A stretch of 64,000 nt of DNA from CAZKYP01 sp964556885 (GTDB taxonomy: Bacteria; Planctomycetota; Phycisphaerae; Sedimentisphaerales; Anaerobacaceae), in assembly GCA_964556885.1 (NCBI GenBank), contig CAZKYP010000001.1, positions 1-64,000 on the forward strand, read 5' to 3'. Positions 35,513-45,406 of this stretch are shown here, one piece after another. Every line of letters begins with the position of its first letter. The stretch's first letter is position 1. A program made the translations under genes and the position numbers. The notes beneath the pieces are model-generated. The model was not told where the DNA came from. It worked only from the letters and a program-made list of their open reading frames with translations, and searched no databases.

Positions 35513-36697
35513 TTATTGAAGGAAATCAATCAATGAAGCAGATGTAAGTGTGCCGATAACCGAAAGCGACATTTGGTACAGAATTTCACGACGGGACAGA
35601 TCGATGGCAATTTGGGCAATATCGGCTTCCTGCAGGCGGGTGGTTTCGTCTTCAGTGTTGTATTTAATATTTTCCAGTGAATTCTTTATATCTTCCAAGA
35701 ATCCGATTCTCGATCCCGCAGAAACGGATTTCTCCGCTAAAAGACTTCTAACCTCTTCCAGTGAATCGACAGCCATATCTCGCAGCTCCGACAATTCGGC
35801 TTCAGAGAATTCTTGATCATTCTCTAAAATATCACGAATAGTAATGAGCGTTTGAAATATATTATGAGTTCCTGGTACGCTCACCATATCAGTTCCTGTG
35901 CGGCTTATTTCGGTAGTATCGATATACAATACTTCTCCGGTAGTAGAATTGGTAACCGCCAGATTGGTATCTGTGCCGTCGGTATGAAAAGTGCTCAAGC
36001 CGCCGTCAATAGATAAAGTATAATCTCCGGCTGAGCCGGTGACGGTCAGCCATATATTTCCTTTTACGCTCGAAGTACCGGTCCCGGTCTGAGCACCGGT
36101 CTGACCTACAAAAACCGGCTCGCCGCGATCGTCTGAACTGAATAAATCATCACCGACAAAAAATGCCGATGAGTTGATATTGGGAGCTATTTCTATATTT
36201 CGATTCTCATAACTGCCCTGGTAGGTAACACTGGTTATTTCCCCGTTGGTTCGTTCGATAAGGTACGGTACTGTAGTTGTGTTACTCCCCCCGAAGAGAT
36301 ATTGGTTCGAATGTTTGGTATTGGCAAGTAAAACCATCTGCTCCAATATGTCGTTGATTTCTTCGGCGGTTCTTGCCCTTGCATCTTCTGTATATATACC
36401 GCTGGTAATCTGTGTAAGAAGTGTGTTGGTTGACGACAGGCTCGTTGACATGTCGTCGATCACGCTGGACGAAATCTCCAGAGTGCTGATAACCTCCGAG
36501 AGACTGTCAATGTAACTGGTCAGTGATCTGTCCTGAGAATTCAATCCCAGCACTCTGAACGCGCTCGAAGGATCGTCTGACGAACGATTAATTCGCGAGC
36601 CTGTGGCTACCTGTTCCTGCAATAATGCCATTGCGTTAGTATGAAGACGCAAAGCATAGCTTGCATTGTCATATATGCTGTTCAGTGTTCCACTCAT
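35513..36697 (-). CDS. flgL: Hook-filament junction protein FlgL (HAP3)
   Basis: A 394-residue flagellin-fold protein. The N-terminal D0/D1 helix has the typical LLQEQVATGSRINRSSDDPSSAF motif, and the C-terminal helix ends with EADIAQIAIDLSRREILYQMSLSVIGTL. A beta-rich insert of about 80 residues in the middle makes it longer than enteric FlgL (about 317). Lies 49 bases after flgK and is the last flagellar gene of the rod/hook operon. Confidence 0.95.
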   Translation of the reverse strand: MSGTLNSIYDNASYALRLHTNAMALLQEQVATGSRINRSSDDPSSAFRVLGLNSQDRSLTSYIDSLSEVISTLEISSSVIDDMSTSLSSTNTLLTQITSGIYTEDARARTAEEINDILEQMVLLANTKHSNQYLFGGSNTTTVPYLIERTNGEITSVTYQGSYENRNIEIAPNINSSAFFVGDDLFSSDDRGEPVFVGQTGAQTGTGTSSVKGNIWLTVTGSAGDYTLSIDGGLSTFHTDGTDTNLAVTNSTTGEVLYIDTTEISRTGTDMVSVPGTHNIFQTLITIRDILENDQEFSEAELSELRDMAVDSLEEVRSLLAEKSVSAGSRIGFLEDIKNSLENIKYNTEDETTRLQEADIAQIAIDLSRREILYQMSLSVIGTLTSASLIDFLQ

Positions 36698-36746
36698 ATT
36701 TGTTTCCGTTATAAGAAATTATTTGTATGGTATTAACAAGATATCG

Positions 36747-38714
36747 TCATATTATGTCCATGACCGTCGACATTGATGATTGAACTATGTTAAGATATTT
36801 GGACATTGCCTTGAACATCTGCTCAAAAACGAGCATCGCTGCGGCTTCGTCATTAATATTGACGCCACTTGTATTGCTTTCCTGGTTCTTGAGGTTCTGA
36901 ATCACAGCCTCGATATTGTCGTAGCGCATCTGCCTTGTGGACACATCCTGTCCGACGTTGGTGATCAACTGGCGATAGAACTCACCGAGTGTCTGATCAT
37001 TCAGTTCGGTCATGACCTTATCCTGTAAGTCCACTATCCGTGAAACATTGGCATTATCCATCATATCGGAACCCAATGCCGTTGCAATGCGTCCGAGATC
37101 GTCGATTATATCCGAACAGACATCTATATCCGAAGCGTTGCTGCCGGAGAAGAATGTGTTGATTCCTACGGCCGCTAAAAAGCCGGATGTATCTGTTTGT
37201 GCAAAAACATCTACGTCGAAATTATCTGTGGCGCCGAAATCACCGGTGCCCACAGATATTTTAATTCCGTTACCTATGTCAATCTTGTCGCCTGCTGCAT
37301 ACCCGCTGCCTATACTAACTGTGGCGATCACATCACCGGTCCCTCCGTCAGCCCTGACTTCGAGTTGCAGGCTGCCGTTCCCAACCGAGCCGGCGCCGGA
37401 TACTGTGAATTTATAAGTGTCGTTTTCGTCGCCTGTGTAAATGCCGGAAACTGTAATTTGCGGGACTGTTCCTCCCGTTAAAACGGATGCTGTCGGTTCA
37501 CTTAGGACCGCGGGGAGAAAATCAAATTCATAGTTTGATTCGGCCTCTATATGGAGCGCCGAGCTGGCTACGACCGCGTCCAGACCGGTTATTGAAGAAA
37601 TAGCAGCAGCTATAGTGCTGAGTGAATCCGTTGAAACATCGACAGGGATAAAGTTCCTTGTTATTTCTCCGGTACTGGTGTTGATTACTCTTATATAAAT
37701 ATTGCCGTCCGATATAGATTCGCCAAGAGAGTCCAGAGTCCCGCTTGCAACCGGCCAGCCCGAAATCTCCGTAAAAGAGCCCTCCGAACCGACGCCCTGA
37801 ACATGATACTGGTTGATTTGTTGAATTATTATGCCTGCCAGGTCGTCCATGTCACTTTTAATGTCAGGAATGATATCGTTCCTGAGTGAAATCAATCCGC
37901 CAAGTCTTCCCCCCTGGACATCGGATGTATAACTGGTTGTATTGACCATGCCAATACCTAATTCTCCATCCTCCGTCAAACCGGTCCGTAGTTCTATAGC
38001 AGAGGTGCCTGTCACTACGGGCATCGTGGATACACTCAGATCAATCATTCCGTTATCACGAGTCTGTGCTTCGACGCTTATCAGCTCGGAGATTTCTGCA
38101 ATGCACTGGTCTCTCTGGTCTCTCAGATTGTTCGCCTCACCTCCGGCAAATTCCTGTTTTGCTATACTCTCGTTAAGTTCGGCAACTCTGTTTACAAGTA
38201 AATTAATCTGCTCGACCGTATTATCAGCTTCCAGCTCAATCTGCTCTTCCAGGGTTGAAAGAAAATCCGAAGATGTCCTGAATTGATCGGACAAAGATTG
38301 TGCCGCTGTCACGGCCTGGTTTTGCCAGATTGATTCGGTCGGATGGGCAGACAAATCCTGCATCGCGATGAAAAAATCGTCCAAAGCCGTGCTCAGGCTG
38401 CTTCCTTCCGAAAACTCTCCAAATGTACTTTCTATCGTTTGTAATGTAGAAAGCTCCTGTGAAACCTGTCCGAATATTGACTTCTGGTTGAATATCTCCT
38501 GTTGCAGAAAAGTATCGATAATCCTTGTGACACTGGTAACTTCGACACCGCCTCCGAAAAGAACATCACCAACTTGTCCGGAGTATGAGGGAGTTAGTTC
38601 AATTTTCTGTTTGTGATAGCCTTCGGTTGCAGCGTTGGCGATATTATTGCCGATTACTTCAAAAGCCCTCTGGGCCGCAGTAATGCCGCTGATTCCTATA
38701 TAATAACTGTCCAT
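36747..38714 (-). CDS. flgK: Hook-filament junction protein FlgK (HAP1)
   Basis: A 655-residue protein with the rod-type N-terminus YYIGISGITAAQRAFEVIGNNIANAATEGYHKQ and the C-terminal coiled helix ending in INDEAAAMLVFEQMFKAMSKYLNIV. The central region (about residues 420-540) holds an extra Gly/Thr/Asp-rich beta domain not needed for the HAP1 core, perhaps a surface-exposed insert. FlgK joins the hook to the filament with FlgL. Exported by the flagellar apparatus with FlgN help. Confidence 0.95.
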   Translation of the reverse strand: MDSYYIGISGITAAQRAFEVIGNNIANAATEGYHKQKIELTPSYSGQVGDVLFGGGVEVTSVTRIIDTFLQQEIFNQKSIFGQVSQELSTLQTIESTFGEFSEGSSLSTALDDFFIAMQDLSAHPTESIWQNQAVTAAQSLSDQFRTSSDFLSTLEEQIELEADNTVEQINLLVNRVAELNESIAKQEFAGGEANNLRDQRDQCIAEISELISVEAQTRDNGMIDLSVSTMPVVTGTSAIELRTGLTEDGELGIGMVNTTSYTSDVQGGRLGGLISLRNDIIPDIKSDMDDLAGIIIQQINQYHVQGVGSEGSFTEISGWPVASGTLDSLGESISDGNIYIRVINTSTGEITRNFIPVDVSTDSLSTIAAAISSITGLDAVVASSALHIEAESNYEFDFLPAVLSEPTASVLTGGTVPQITVSGIYTGDENDTYKFTVSGAGSVGNGSLQLEVRADGGTGDVIATVSIGSGYAAGDKIDIGNGIKISVGTGDFGATDNFDVDVFAQTDTSGFLAAVGINTFFSGSNASDIDVCSDIIDDLGRIATALGSDMMDNANVSRIVDLQDKVMTELNDQTLGEFYRQLITNVGQDVSTRQMRYDNIEAVIQNLKNQESNTSGVNINDEAAAMLVFEQMFKAMSKYLNIVQSSMSTVMDII

Positions 38715-38796
38715 CTGCTTGCTCCGTCGATAATACTGCTCTGTTTATATGTGTACCGATAGCATACCGGACAATGCTTTGTATGTTATGGATATT

Positions 38797-39318
38797 TCAG
38801 AACTGCAAATTTACAAACGCCATATCGGTCTGCTTTCTGGTTGTCCCCTTTGAGTCGTAACTAACAACATCTGTTTTACCCATATTAAAAATGCTTTTTA
38901 ACAGCATATTATTGATACGGGCACACTCGTTTAGCAGCAGGGCGGTGCTCAGATGTTCCTTCCTGAGTTCTTCGATCAGCGATTTTAATTTAGATTTTGT
39001 TTCGGTTAGTTTTGTTCTTGCCGTTTCGGACACATTTTCTTCGAGGGTGGATAAAGTTATTTGTTCTACGGGACATTCAAGTTCCTTCGCCAGTTCCTCT
39101 CGTATTGACTGCCGGTTCAATTCGTTTTTACGGTAGTCTTCCGACTTTGCCAGAACGATCTCAAGCATTTTACCGAGTGCGGCGTCATCCCGTCGGATTA
39201 TCAGCTCTCGCAGTTCGTTCAGTTGTGAGATAGTATCGTGTATGTGCTTACAATCATTGTCGAGACAGGCAGCCAGCTCATTGATTTTATCATCCGTTAT
39301 AATTGCAATCGATTTCAT
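38797..39318 (-). CDS. flgN: FlgN-like export chaperone
   Basis: A 173-residue helical protein with the FlgN pattern of an N-terminal helix pair (ITDDKINELAACLDNDCKHIHDTISQLNELRELIIRRD) and a C-terminal helix binding FlgK/FlgL (LLNECARINNMLLKSIF). FlgN keeps FlgK and FlgL unfolded before export; here it is directly upstream of flgK. Its start overlaps the flgJ stop by four bases. Confidence 0.8.
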   Translation of the reverse strand: MKSIAIITDDKINELAACLDNDCKHIHDTISQLNELRELIIRRDDAALGKMLEIVLAKSEDYRKNELNRQSIREELAKELECPVEQITLSTLEENVSETARTKLTETKSKLKSLIEELRKEHLSTALLLNECARINNMLLKSIFNMGKTDVVSYDSKGTTRKQTDMAFVNLQF

Positions 39319-39662
39319 AAATTTCCATCCGGAGAATTTGCTATATTTGTCTGGTTGGTATCTTTTATAAATTTATATATGTCTTCCCACAAACCCAGGC
39401 CGCCATTGTCTGCAACATCACGTGCAAGGTGCAGCCAGAAAATCCCCTGTATCTGCTCGGAAGCCCCATCTTCTTCAGAATCCCAGTCGACGACCGTATT
39501 TTTCATCTCGTCAAATATCTTGTTGAGCAGAACCGATTCAAAATCTTTGGCGATCTGCTTTTTTTTCTCATCCGAAACGCTACCAATATTTGACGTATTA
39601 ATATTGTCAAGTAAAGATGGTGGCGAAACGGGCTGTGTTAAAATTAACTGGACACTGTCCAT
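39315..39662 (-). CDS. flgJ: FlgJ-like rod-binding protein (no muramidase domain)
   Basis: A 115-residue protein matching only the N-terminal rod-cap domain of FlgJ (IAKDFESVLLNKIFDEMKNTV and a GIFWLHLARDVADNGGLGL segment). The C-terminal peptidoglycan hydrolase domain of enteric FlgJ is missing, as in many bacteria where a separate enzyme clears peptidoglycan. It lies between flgI and flgN. Confidence 0.83.
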   Translation of the reverse strand: MDSVQLILTQPVSPPSLLDNINTSNIGSVSDEKKKQIAKDFESVLLNKIFDEMKNTVVDWDSEEDGASEQIQGIFWLHLARDVADNGGLGLWEDIYKFIKDTNQTNIANSPDGNL

Positions 39663-39672
39663 AAAACTGCTC

Positions 39673-40821
39673 CTACATTATCACAAGTTTGGCCTGAAGT
39701 GCGCCGGCCTTCTTCAGGGCATTGAATATTGCTATCAGGTCGCTCGGTGTTGCGCCGATACTGTTGAGGCTCTTGGCCAGTTCCGAGACCGTGACCGAGC
39801 GAGAAACAGGAACGAGGTACGAGTTTCGTTCCTGGACGTCCAACATGGTATCTGGAACTCTTTCGGTCGTGCCTGCATCCGAAAATGGAGCATTGGGTTG
39901 GGAAACAGTCTCCGATTCTTTAATTTTCACAATCAGCCCGCCCTGAGATATCCCCACTGCGGAAATGCCGACGTGCTCGCCGACAACGATGGTACCTGTG
40001 CGTTCGTTGATAACAACAATCGCCGGGACGTCAACTTCAACTTCAGGCTTTGTTATATTGTCTATGAAATCGGCAATACCGGCCTGAGTAATATTGTTGG
40101 GTATCTTGACCTTGATTGTGCCGGCGTCAATCACCACGGTACTGTTGGGGTAGTCCTGGTTGATAATTTTGCTGATTCGCTCTGCGGTTGAAAAATCACT
40201 GTTTCTGAGATTCAGCGTTATGAACCTGTACCCGCCGATTTGTTCGATGAAGGTCGCAAGCTCCTCCATTTCAACCGTTGCACCGCCTGGGATTCGTCCG
40301 ACTGTTTGGTGATTCTTGGTAATTGAGGCTTTCTCACCTGAAGCGGTCCAGCCGCCGATTGAAACTCCACCGTCGGCGACAGCATAAACCTGGCCGTCAA
40401 GACCTCTCAATGGCGTCGGAAGCAGTTTCCCGCCCTGAAGACTGCTAGCGTCTCCGATGGTTGATACATCAACGTCGATTCTTGAGCCTTCGCGGGAAAA
40501 TGGACCTAGTTCTGCGGTAACCCATACTACTGCGACATTTTTACCGGTTAAATCAGATGGGGAGAGGACTAAACCAGAGTCCCTCAAGATATTCGTCAGC
40601 ATTTGTCTCGCAAGTAGTGTAGTATCGCCGGTTCCCGCCAGGCCGACGACCAGACCCACACCGGTCAGCGGGTTGCTGCGAAGCCCCTGGATATCGACGA
40701 TATCCTTTATTCGCTCACACCGCCCGACACCGGGCATCGATGCACAAATTACAACTGCACAGGCAATCAGTATTATTATGTCACTTTGTTTTTTCAACCG
40801 AATGTGCTCAGATAACGTCAT
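39673..40821 (-). CDS. flgI: Flagellar P-ring protein FlgI
   Basis: A 382-residue periplasmic protein. It has an N-terminal signal sequence (hydrophobic IIILIACAVVICASMPGVGRC) and classic FlgI blocks: ERIKDIVDIQGLRSNPLTGVGLVVGLAGTGD and a C-terminal SVTVSELAKSLNSIGATPSDLIAIFNALKKAGALQA pattern. It forms the peptidoglycan ring around the rod. Co-transcribed after flgH. Confidence 0.97.
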   Translation of the reverse strand: MTLSEHIRLKKQSDIIILIACAVVICASMPGVGRCERIKDIVDIQGLRSNPLTGVGLVVGLAGTGDTTLLARQMLTNILRDSGLVLSPSDLTGKNVAVVWVTAELGPFSREGSRIDVDVSTIGDASSLQGGKLLPTPLRGLDGQVYAVADGGVSIGGWTASGEKASITKNHQTVGRIPGGATVEMEELATFIEQIGGYRFITLNLRNSDFSTAERISKIINQDYPNSTVVIDAGTIKVKIPNNITQAGIADFIDNITKPEVEVDVPAIVVINERTGTIVVGEHVGISAVGISQGGLIVKIKESETVSQPNAPFSDAGTTERVPDTMLDVQERNSYLVPVSRSVTVSELAKSLNSIGATPSDLIAIFNALKKAGALQAKLVIM

Positions 40822-40861
40822 AGGTAAATACTTTCAAAAATTGCTGTTAACAGCCTTAATT

Positions 40862-41470
40862 TCATAACGGCCAGATGATGTCGAATATCCCGCCGAGCCA
40901 GCCCTGTTTGGTATAAGGGGCCGAGACACCGGCGTTCCTTGTCACAATGCGGAAATCTGCAACCTGCTCGCTCATGATCGTGTTGTCAAATGCAATGTCA
41001 CTCGGCCTGATTATACCGCTTACCTCAATTGTCTGGATGTCGCCGGCAATGTTGCGGTAACGGTTTCCCATGACGACAAGATTCCGGTTCGGCAGAACGT
41101 CCATAACGACCACGGTAATACTGTCGATGAACGAACGTTCATCCTTGTAATCGGCTTTGCCCTTCAACTCGTTATCCGAGCCGGCACTCATGCCGAATTC
41201 GCCGAGATCTGCGAAATTGCCCATAACACCGTTAAAAGTCGTCGAACGGTCGGTTTCTTTCTTCAAATCTCTTTTTGCCTTGTTGTCGACTTTGCTGTCT
41301 TCGGTGATTTTTACCGTCAGGACGTCTCCTATCCGATGGGCTACATCGTCGGCATAGAGGGTTTTCATGTTCTTATCTCTTTTAGCCCAGATCGAATCCG
41401 CCTTTGTGCAGGTAACACCAAAAAACACAAAAAAAATAACTATAATCCATAGAACTTTGCTTTTGTTCAT
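40862..41470 (-). CDS. flgH: Flagellar L-ring protein FlgH
   Basis: About 202 residues from the ATG at 41470, which has AAGGAG 6 bases upstream; a further upstream in-frame ATG at 41500 lacks one. A hydrophobic leader ends GVTCTKADSIW: C21 could be a lipidation site but the lipobox is poor. Family signatures are DDVAHRIGDVLTVKITEDSKVDNKAKRDL and EVSGIIRPSDIAFDNTI. FlgH builds the outer-membrane bushing, so its presence shows a Gram-negative envelope. Confidence 0.94.
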   Translation of the reverse strand: MNKSKVLWIIVIFFVFFGVTCTKADSIWAKRDKNMKTLYADDVAHRIGDVLTVKITEDSKVDNKAKRDLKKETDRSTTFNGVMGNFADLGEFGMSAGSDNELKGKADYKDERSFIDSITVVVMDVLPNRNLVVMGNRYRNIAGDIQTIEVSGIIRPSDIAFDNTIMSEQVADFRIVTRNAGVSAPYTKQGWLGGIFDIIWPL

Positions 41471-41520
41471 TGTTACTCCTTTTAAGAGAATAAGTTCCAT
41501 TTGAATTCTATTAGAGTTTT

Positions 41521-42543
41521 CTACAATGCCGGCTCCACGCTTCCGTCTTCGTTAACTTTGGCCATGATAATCCTTTGCGAGTCCACGTTTCTAACTCTGA
41601 TATGGTCTCCGATGTACCCTTTTTCCATAGCCAATCCAACGGTAGTAATCAGGAATCCCGGCTTGTCGATCCTGATTACAACATTACGATTTTTTTCAAC
41701 AACAACTGCCGGCTCGGCAGGACCAACCATATTTGGTTGAATCACAGTATTTGCCGGCAGTTTGCGTTTGGCCAGAAGGCCATAAGGGGACTTCCAATCC
41801 GCAGGCTCAGGACTGTCTGATTCTGTTTTTTCTATACGCACATTGTCAGGGCCGATTACGGTTCCCGGCATTATATCTTCCGTGGTTACTGCATTGCGCG
41901 ATTCATATCCAAGATTGAATATTACTTCACGAGCTCCTATTTGTTTGCCCTCTTCAAGCACGTCAATTGTGACCTTTGCATAATTTGGGGAGCAGCCGGT
42001 CAGTTTCGGTGACAATTCCACATCATTACCCTCGCCCTGTAAAATCAAATCCGCCGGGGTTCTCTGCGGCTCGAAACGGCGAACGAGAAAGTTTGGTGGA
42101 TGCTTTGTAATAAAATCAGACGCTATATCTATGAATCCGGAACCTTCGATAATCTTGCTCTTTTGTTTAACAGTAATTGTTTCCGCGCCAACCATTTTTA
42201 CTTTTGATACGGAGATACCGTTGCAGGCCAGCCTGCTCAGAATCGTCGGTCTGTCGAAAACTATCTTTTGTCCGGGTACCGAAACCTGACCAAGTTCAAT
42301 TTCGTTGGCTTTGCTGACAAGGGATTCCGGACCACGTATTGCACTGATCTGGCCAAGAGTAAGCCTACTATTGTCAACTGTGATTTCCCTCGGAAGATAA
42401 ACCTGAAGGAAGGAATCCGTCTGTGACTTGTCCGAAGCGTCGTTGCCCATGGCCGGACAAAATAGAGTGCACATTATCAATGTGCAGACTGCTATCTCTG
42501 TATTCTTAAACTCCTTTGGTCTTACATTCTTGAATCTCTTCAT
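41521..42543 (-). CDS. flgA: P-ring assembly chaperone FlgA (SAF domain)
   Basis: A 340-residue periplasmic protein with an N-terminal signal segment and a C-terminal SAF domain (about residues 200-335; NAVTTEDIMPGTVIGPDNVRIEK, LPANTVIQPNMVG). FlgA helps FlgI polymerise. Longer than enteric FlgA because of an N-terminal extension. The start ATG has AGAGGA just upstream. It sits between flgG and flgH, a common order outside enterics. Confidence 0.88.
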   Translation of the reverse strand: MKRFKNVRPKEFKNTEIAVCTLIMCTLFCPAMGNDASDKSQTDSFLQVYLPREITVDNSRLTLGQISAIRGPESLVSKANEIELGQVSVPGQKIVFDRPTILSRLACNGISVSKVKMVGAETITVKQKSKIIEGSGFIDIASDFITKHPPNFLVRRFEPQRTPADLILQGEGNDVELSPKLTGCSPNYAKVTIDVLEEGKQIGAREVIFNLGYESRNAVTTEDIMPGTVIGPDNVRIEKTESDSPEPADWKSPYGLLAKRKLPANTVIQPNMVGPAEPAVVVEKNRNVVIRIDKPGFLITTVGLAMEKGYIGDHIRVRNVDSQRIIMAKVNEDGSVEPAL

Positions 42544-42552
42544 GAGGTCCTC

Positions 42553-43338
42553 TTAGCTTACGATGTTGTTCGCAGTGCGAAGTATATCATCGCCTGCTTT
42601 TATTGCGCGTGAGTTAATTTCATAAGCTCGTTGCGCGGTGATAAGATTGACTAATTCGGTTACCATCTGCACATTGGATTTTTCAAGAAATCCTGACTGG
42701 ATTGAACCGAAACCATTTTCACCCGGGGTGCCGGTGGTAGGGGCACCGCTGGCTTCAGTTTCTGCATACAAATTATCACCTTCACTCGAAAGACCCGACG
42801 GATTGGCAAAACGGGCCAGTTGAATGGTTCCAACAACCGATTGTGTACCGGATATATCAATTACATTGACGCCACCGTCTTTTTCAATGCTCACTGAAGA
42901 CACATCCGACAGGCCGCTGATGGTTGGCTCTATCGGATAGCCGCTGGTTGTAACCAGCTCACCGAGAGCATTTATCATCAGAGAACCGTCTCTTGTGTAC
43001 CTTATGTCACCGTTAGGCATAGTTACCTGGAGAAAACCATCTCCTCCGATTGCTATATTCAGAGGATTGTTTGTGTTTTCGAACTCGCCTGTGGTAAAGA
43101 CCTTTGTCGTGGATGCCGCACGTACACCGCTTCCGATTTCCACGCCGCTGGGTGAATTTATGCCGGATGCGACTTCCGTTCCAAAATTCTTCATCTGGAC
43201 GTAGAGCAGGTCCTGAAAATTGATCTGGCTTCTTTTAAAACCGGAGGTGTTAACGTTGGCGAGATTGTTGGCGATGACGTCCACCATCATTTGCTGACCT
43301 GTCATGCCCGTTGCCGCCGTGGAAAATGCTTTTAACAT
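42553..43338 (-). CDS. flgG: Distal rod protein FlgG
   Basis: A 261-residue protein from the ATG at 43338, where AAGGAG is ideally spaced; an in-frame start 17 codons earlier is not supported. N-terminus MLKAFSTAATGMTGQQMMVDVIANNLANVNTSGFKRSQINF and C-terminus ending in VTELVNLITAQRAYEINSRAIKAGDDILRTANNI are signature FlgG. It forms the distal rod through the P and L rings. Confidence 0.97.
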   Translation of the reverse strand: MLKAFSTAATGMTGQQMMVDVIANNLANVNTSGFKRSQINFQDLLYVQMKNFGTEVASGINSPSGVEIGSGVRAASTTKVFTTGEFENTNNPLNIAIGGDGFLQVTMPNGDIRYTRDGSLMINALGELVTTSGYPIEPTISGLSDVSSVSIEKDGGVNVIDISGTQSVVGTIQLARFANPSGLSSEGDNLYAETEASGAPTTGTPGENGFGSIQSGFLEKSNVQMVTELVNLITAQRAYEINSRAIKAGDDILRTANNIVS

Positions 43339-43398
43339 ATTGTTTTTCTCCTTGTGTCGTAATCCACTTTTGTTAGTGGACAAAATCAAACATATCCC

Positions 43399-44133
43399 TT
43401 AGCCCATAGCCGCGTTCATTAAGCTCGATGAAGTGTCTTTTTTGACGGAAACAAATTTCATATTTGCTTCATATAGCCTGGATACCATTATCATGTCCAC
43501 AAGCTCGTCAATGATTTTTACATTGGATGCTTCCTGGAAGCCCTGTTTGACGATTAGATTTTCCGCATCATCCGGCTGTAAGCTCGTATCGGTCATCCGG
43601 AAGCAGCCTTCTCCTACCGGTACGAGTTTTGCCTGGTTTTCTTTGAAGTCAACCAGTTTGAATTTTCCGATGCTTATTCCATCGGCGCTTATATTTCCGT
43701 CACTCGAAACATTTAACTGGGATATTCCCACAGTATTCGGAAAGGTAATCGGACCGGACTGGCCTGCAATAGTACGCCCCATGGAATCCACTATCTGGCC
43801 ATTCTGGTTAAGATGAAACATACCGTTGCGGGTATAAAGCGGCCCTTCAGTTGTCTCGACAAGAAAGAAGCCCTGGCCATATAAAGCAAAGTCAAGCGGA
43901 TTTTCAGTGCTGACTATATTGCCCTGGGAAAAATCAAACATCGTTTTGAAATTAATGTCCTCGGACGAAGCTCCCTGTGCCTTTTTCTCCTGCGCTTCGA
44001 GAGATTGTGAAAACGTATTGCACCTGCGCTTGTAACCGACGGTGCTGACGTTCGCCAGGTTGTGAGCGACGATATCAAATTCCTGCGTCAGTGCATCAAG
44101 ACTTGAACTAATCTGTTGTGCAATATCCGTCAT
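43399..44133 (-). CDS. flgF: Proximal rod protein FlgF
   Basis: A 244-residue rod protein of the FlgF/FlgG family. N-terminal LDALTQEFDIVAHNLANVSTVGYKRR and the C-terminal NVKIIDELVDMIMVSRLYEANMKFVSVKKDTSSSLMNAAMG are diagnostic of a rod/hook axial protein. It lacks FlgG length and precedes flgG, so FlgF is the best call; FlgG paralog is the alternative. Confidence 0.88.
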   Translation of the reverse strand: MTDIAQQISSSLDALTQEFDIVAHNLANVSTVGYKRRCNTFSQSLEAQEKKAQGASSEDINFKTMFDFSQGNIVSTENPLDFALYGQGFFLVETTEGPLYTRNGMFHLNQNGQIVDSMGRTIAGQSGPITFPNTVGISQLNVSSDGNISADGISIGKFKLVDFKENQAKLVPVGEGCFRMTDTSLQPDDAENLIVKQGFQEASNVKIIDELVDMIMVSRLYEANMKFVSVKKDTSSSLMNAAMG

Positions 44134-44134
44134 T

Positions 44135-45370
44135 TCAGACTCCCTGCACCGTTACCGGCTCCTCGATATCTTCGTTTTTACCGATGATTTTCAGAGAAGC
44201 TGCATTAGTGGCTCGTACCAGTTCGTTGATATTCGAGTCACTTAATCCCGTTAATTCGACTGCTATCGAAAAACCATTCTCGACGGCTTTTGTATGTCTT
44301 ACTTCACCTATGTCCTCGACAATTCGGATGGTTTTTGTTGTTCCTTCTTTTTGCGGATTTGGATTTTTGCCCTCATCGTCCAGCTTGAATATTACCAGAA
44401 CCCTGTCGCCGACATTTACATCGAGCGGCGCTTCAATACGCAGGCCCGGACCGGCCAGTTCGGTGACAGCCGCCGGTACGAAATCAGGCGGTCCCCATTC
44501 ATTTTTGGCTTCGGCGGTCGAGTCGTTCTTGTTATCACCGTTATCTTCCGGCGGCAATGTCTTATCAAAAGGAAATTGAGCGATGTAGGTCGGCTGATTG
44601 ACAGGGACACGCACGAAACGCCGTCGATTTATAAACCGTACGTTGTCACTATGGCTTAATACCAGGATGTTGTCCTGGCAGCTTAATACAGATGTTTCAA
44701 ACTCCCAGACCGAGGCGCCGAAATAATATCGCACACACCATTTTTCGCCGGGTCTGCTCTCCAGGGACACAGTTAGTTTGATGGTAAGCTCCACATCGTT
44801 ATTATCCACAACCGTTGATTCGACATTTGCCATATCGTTTTCCCGTCGTGTCATGTGAAGTTTTTTGCCGGGAGGAATCTGCCTGCTGCTCGGCTTGTTC
44901 GACTTTTCCGCGGACCCGTTTGTAGCGGTGCTTTGTTTCTGAAAACCGAGTTTCTCACGCAGGACGGAAAGCTCGCCGATTAATTGTTTAGCGGCTTCCG
45001 ATCCTTGTAGTTCAAGAGTTTTTTGTGCGATGGCAGTAGCCCCTATGCTGAAAGCCTGGGGCACTGTGAAAATCGATTCTTTCTCCTTGAGATTTGTCTT
45101 GGACACGACATCAAGCAGAATATCGTATTCACGCTCGCTGAGACCTTTTTTTTTCGCATATTCGGAAAAGAGCGAATTGCTTTGATCCTGTCTCTTTGTT
45201 TTTTGATTGATTTTTATTACGAAGTAGAGCAGTACAAACAATGCTATTAAAACGACGAGACATGTCAGGATAAACCAGTGTTCGGAGATATAACCTCCCT
45301 GGTAATTATTTACGGCCTGCCATTTCTGAATCGGCGTCAATCCCAAAATAATGTTTGTTCCTGCGGTCAT
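44135..45370 (-). CDS. Membrane-anchored PilZ-domain protein
   Basis: About 411 residues. A membrane helix lies at about residues 29-54 (WFILTCLVVLIALFVLLYFVI). A cytoplasmic helical region follows. Near residues 244-340 there is a PilZ domain with the cyclic-di-GMP motif NRRRFVRVPV and a second motif TELAGPGLRI in place of the usual DxSxxG. It lies between flgE and flgF in the hook operon. PilZ proteins such as YcgR slow motors in response to c-di-GMP. ATG at 45370 is preferred over a TTG at 45376. Confidence 0.8.
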   Translation of the reverse strand: MTAGTNIILGLTPIQKWQAVNNYQGGYISEHWFILTCLVVLIALFVLLYFVIKINQKTKRQDQSNSLFSEYAKKKGLSEREYDILLDVVSKTNLKEKESIFTVPQAFSIGATAIAQKTLELQGSEAAKQLIGELSVLREKLGFQKQSTATNGSAEKSNKPSSRQIPPGKKLHMTRRENDMANVESTVVDNNDVELTIKLTVSLESRPGEKWCVRYYFGASVWEFETSVLSCQDNILVLSHSDNVRFINRRRFVRVPVNQPTYIAQFPFDKTLPPEDNGDNKNDSTAEAKNEWGPPDFVPAAVTELAGPGLRIEAPLDVNVGDRVLVIFKLDDEGKNPNPQKEGTTKTIRIVEDIGEVRHTKAVENGFSIAVELTGLSDSNINELVRATNAASLKIIGKNEDIEEPVTVQGV

Positions 45371-45406
45371 TACCAATACTCTGAAAATCCTAATTTCAAT
45401 TCGGTG

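Noticed and set aside
39238..40191. Long open frame (317 codons) on the + strand opposite flgN, flgJ and flgI
   Set aside because: It is fully antisense to three well-supported flagellar genes, and its translation shows no domain or sensible composition. Shadow frame.
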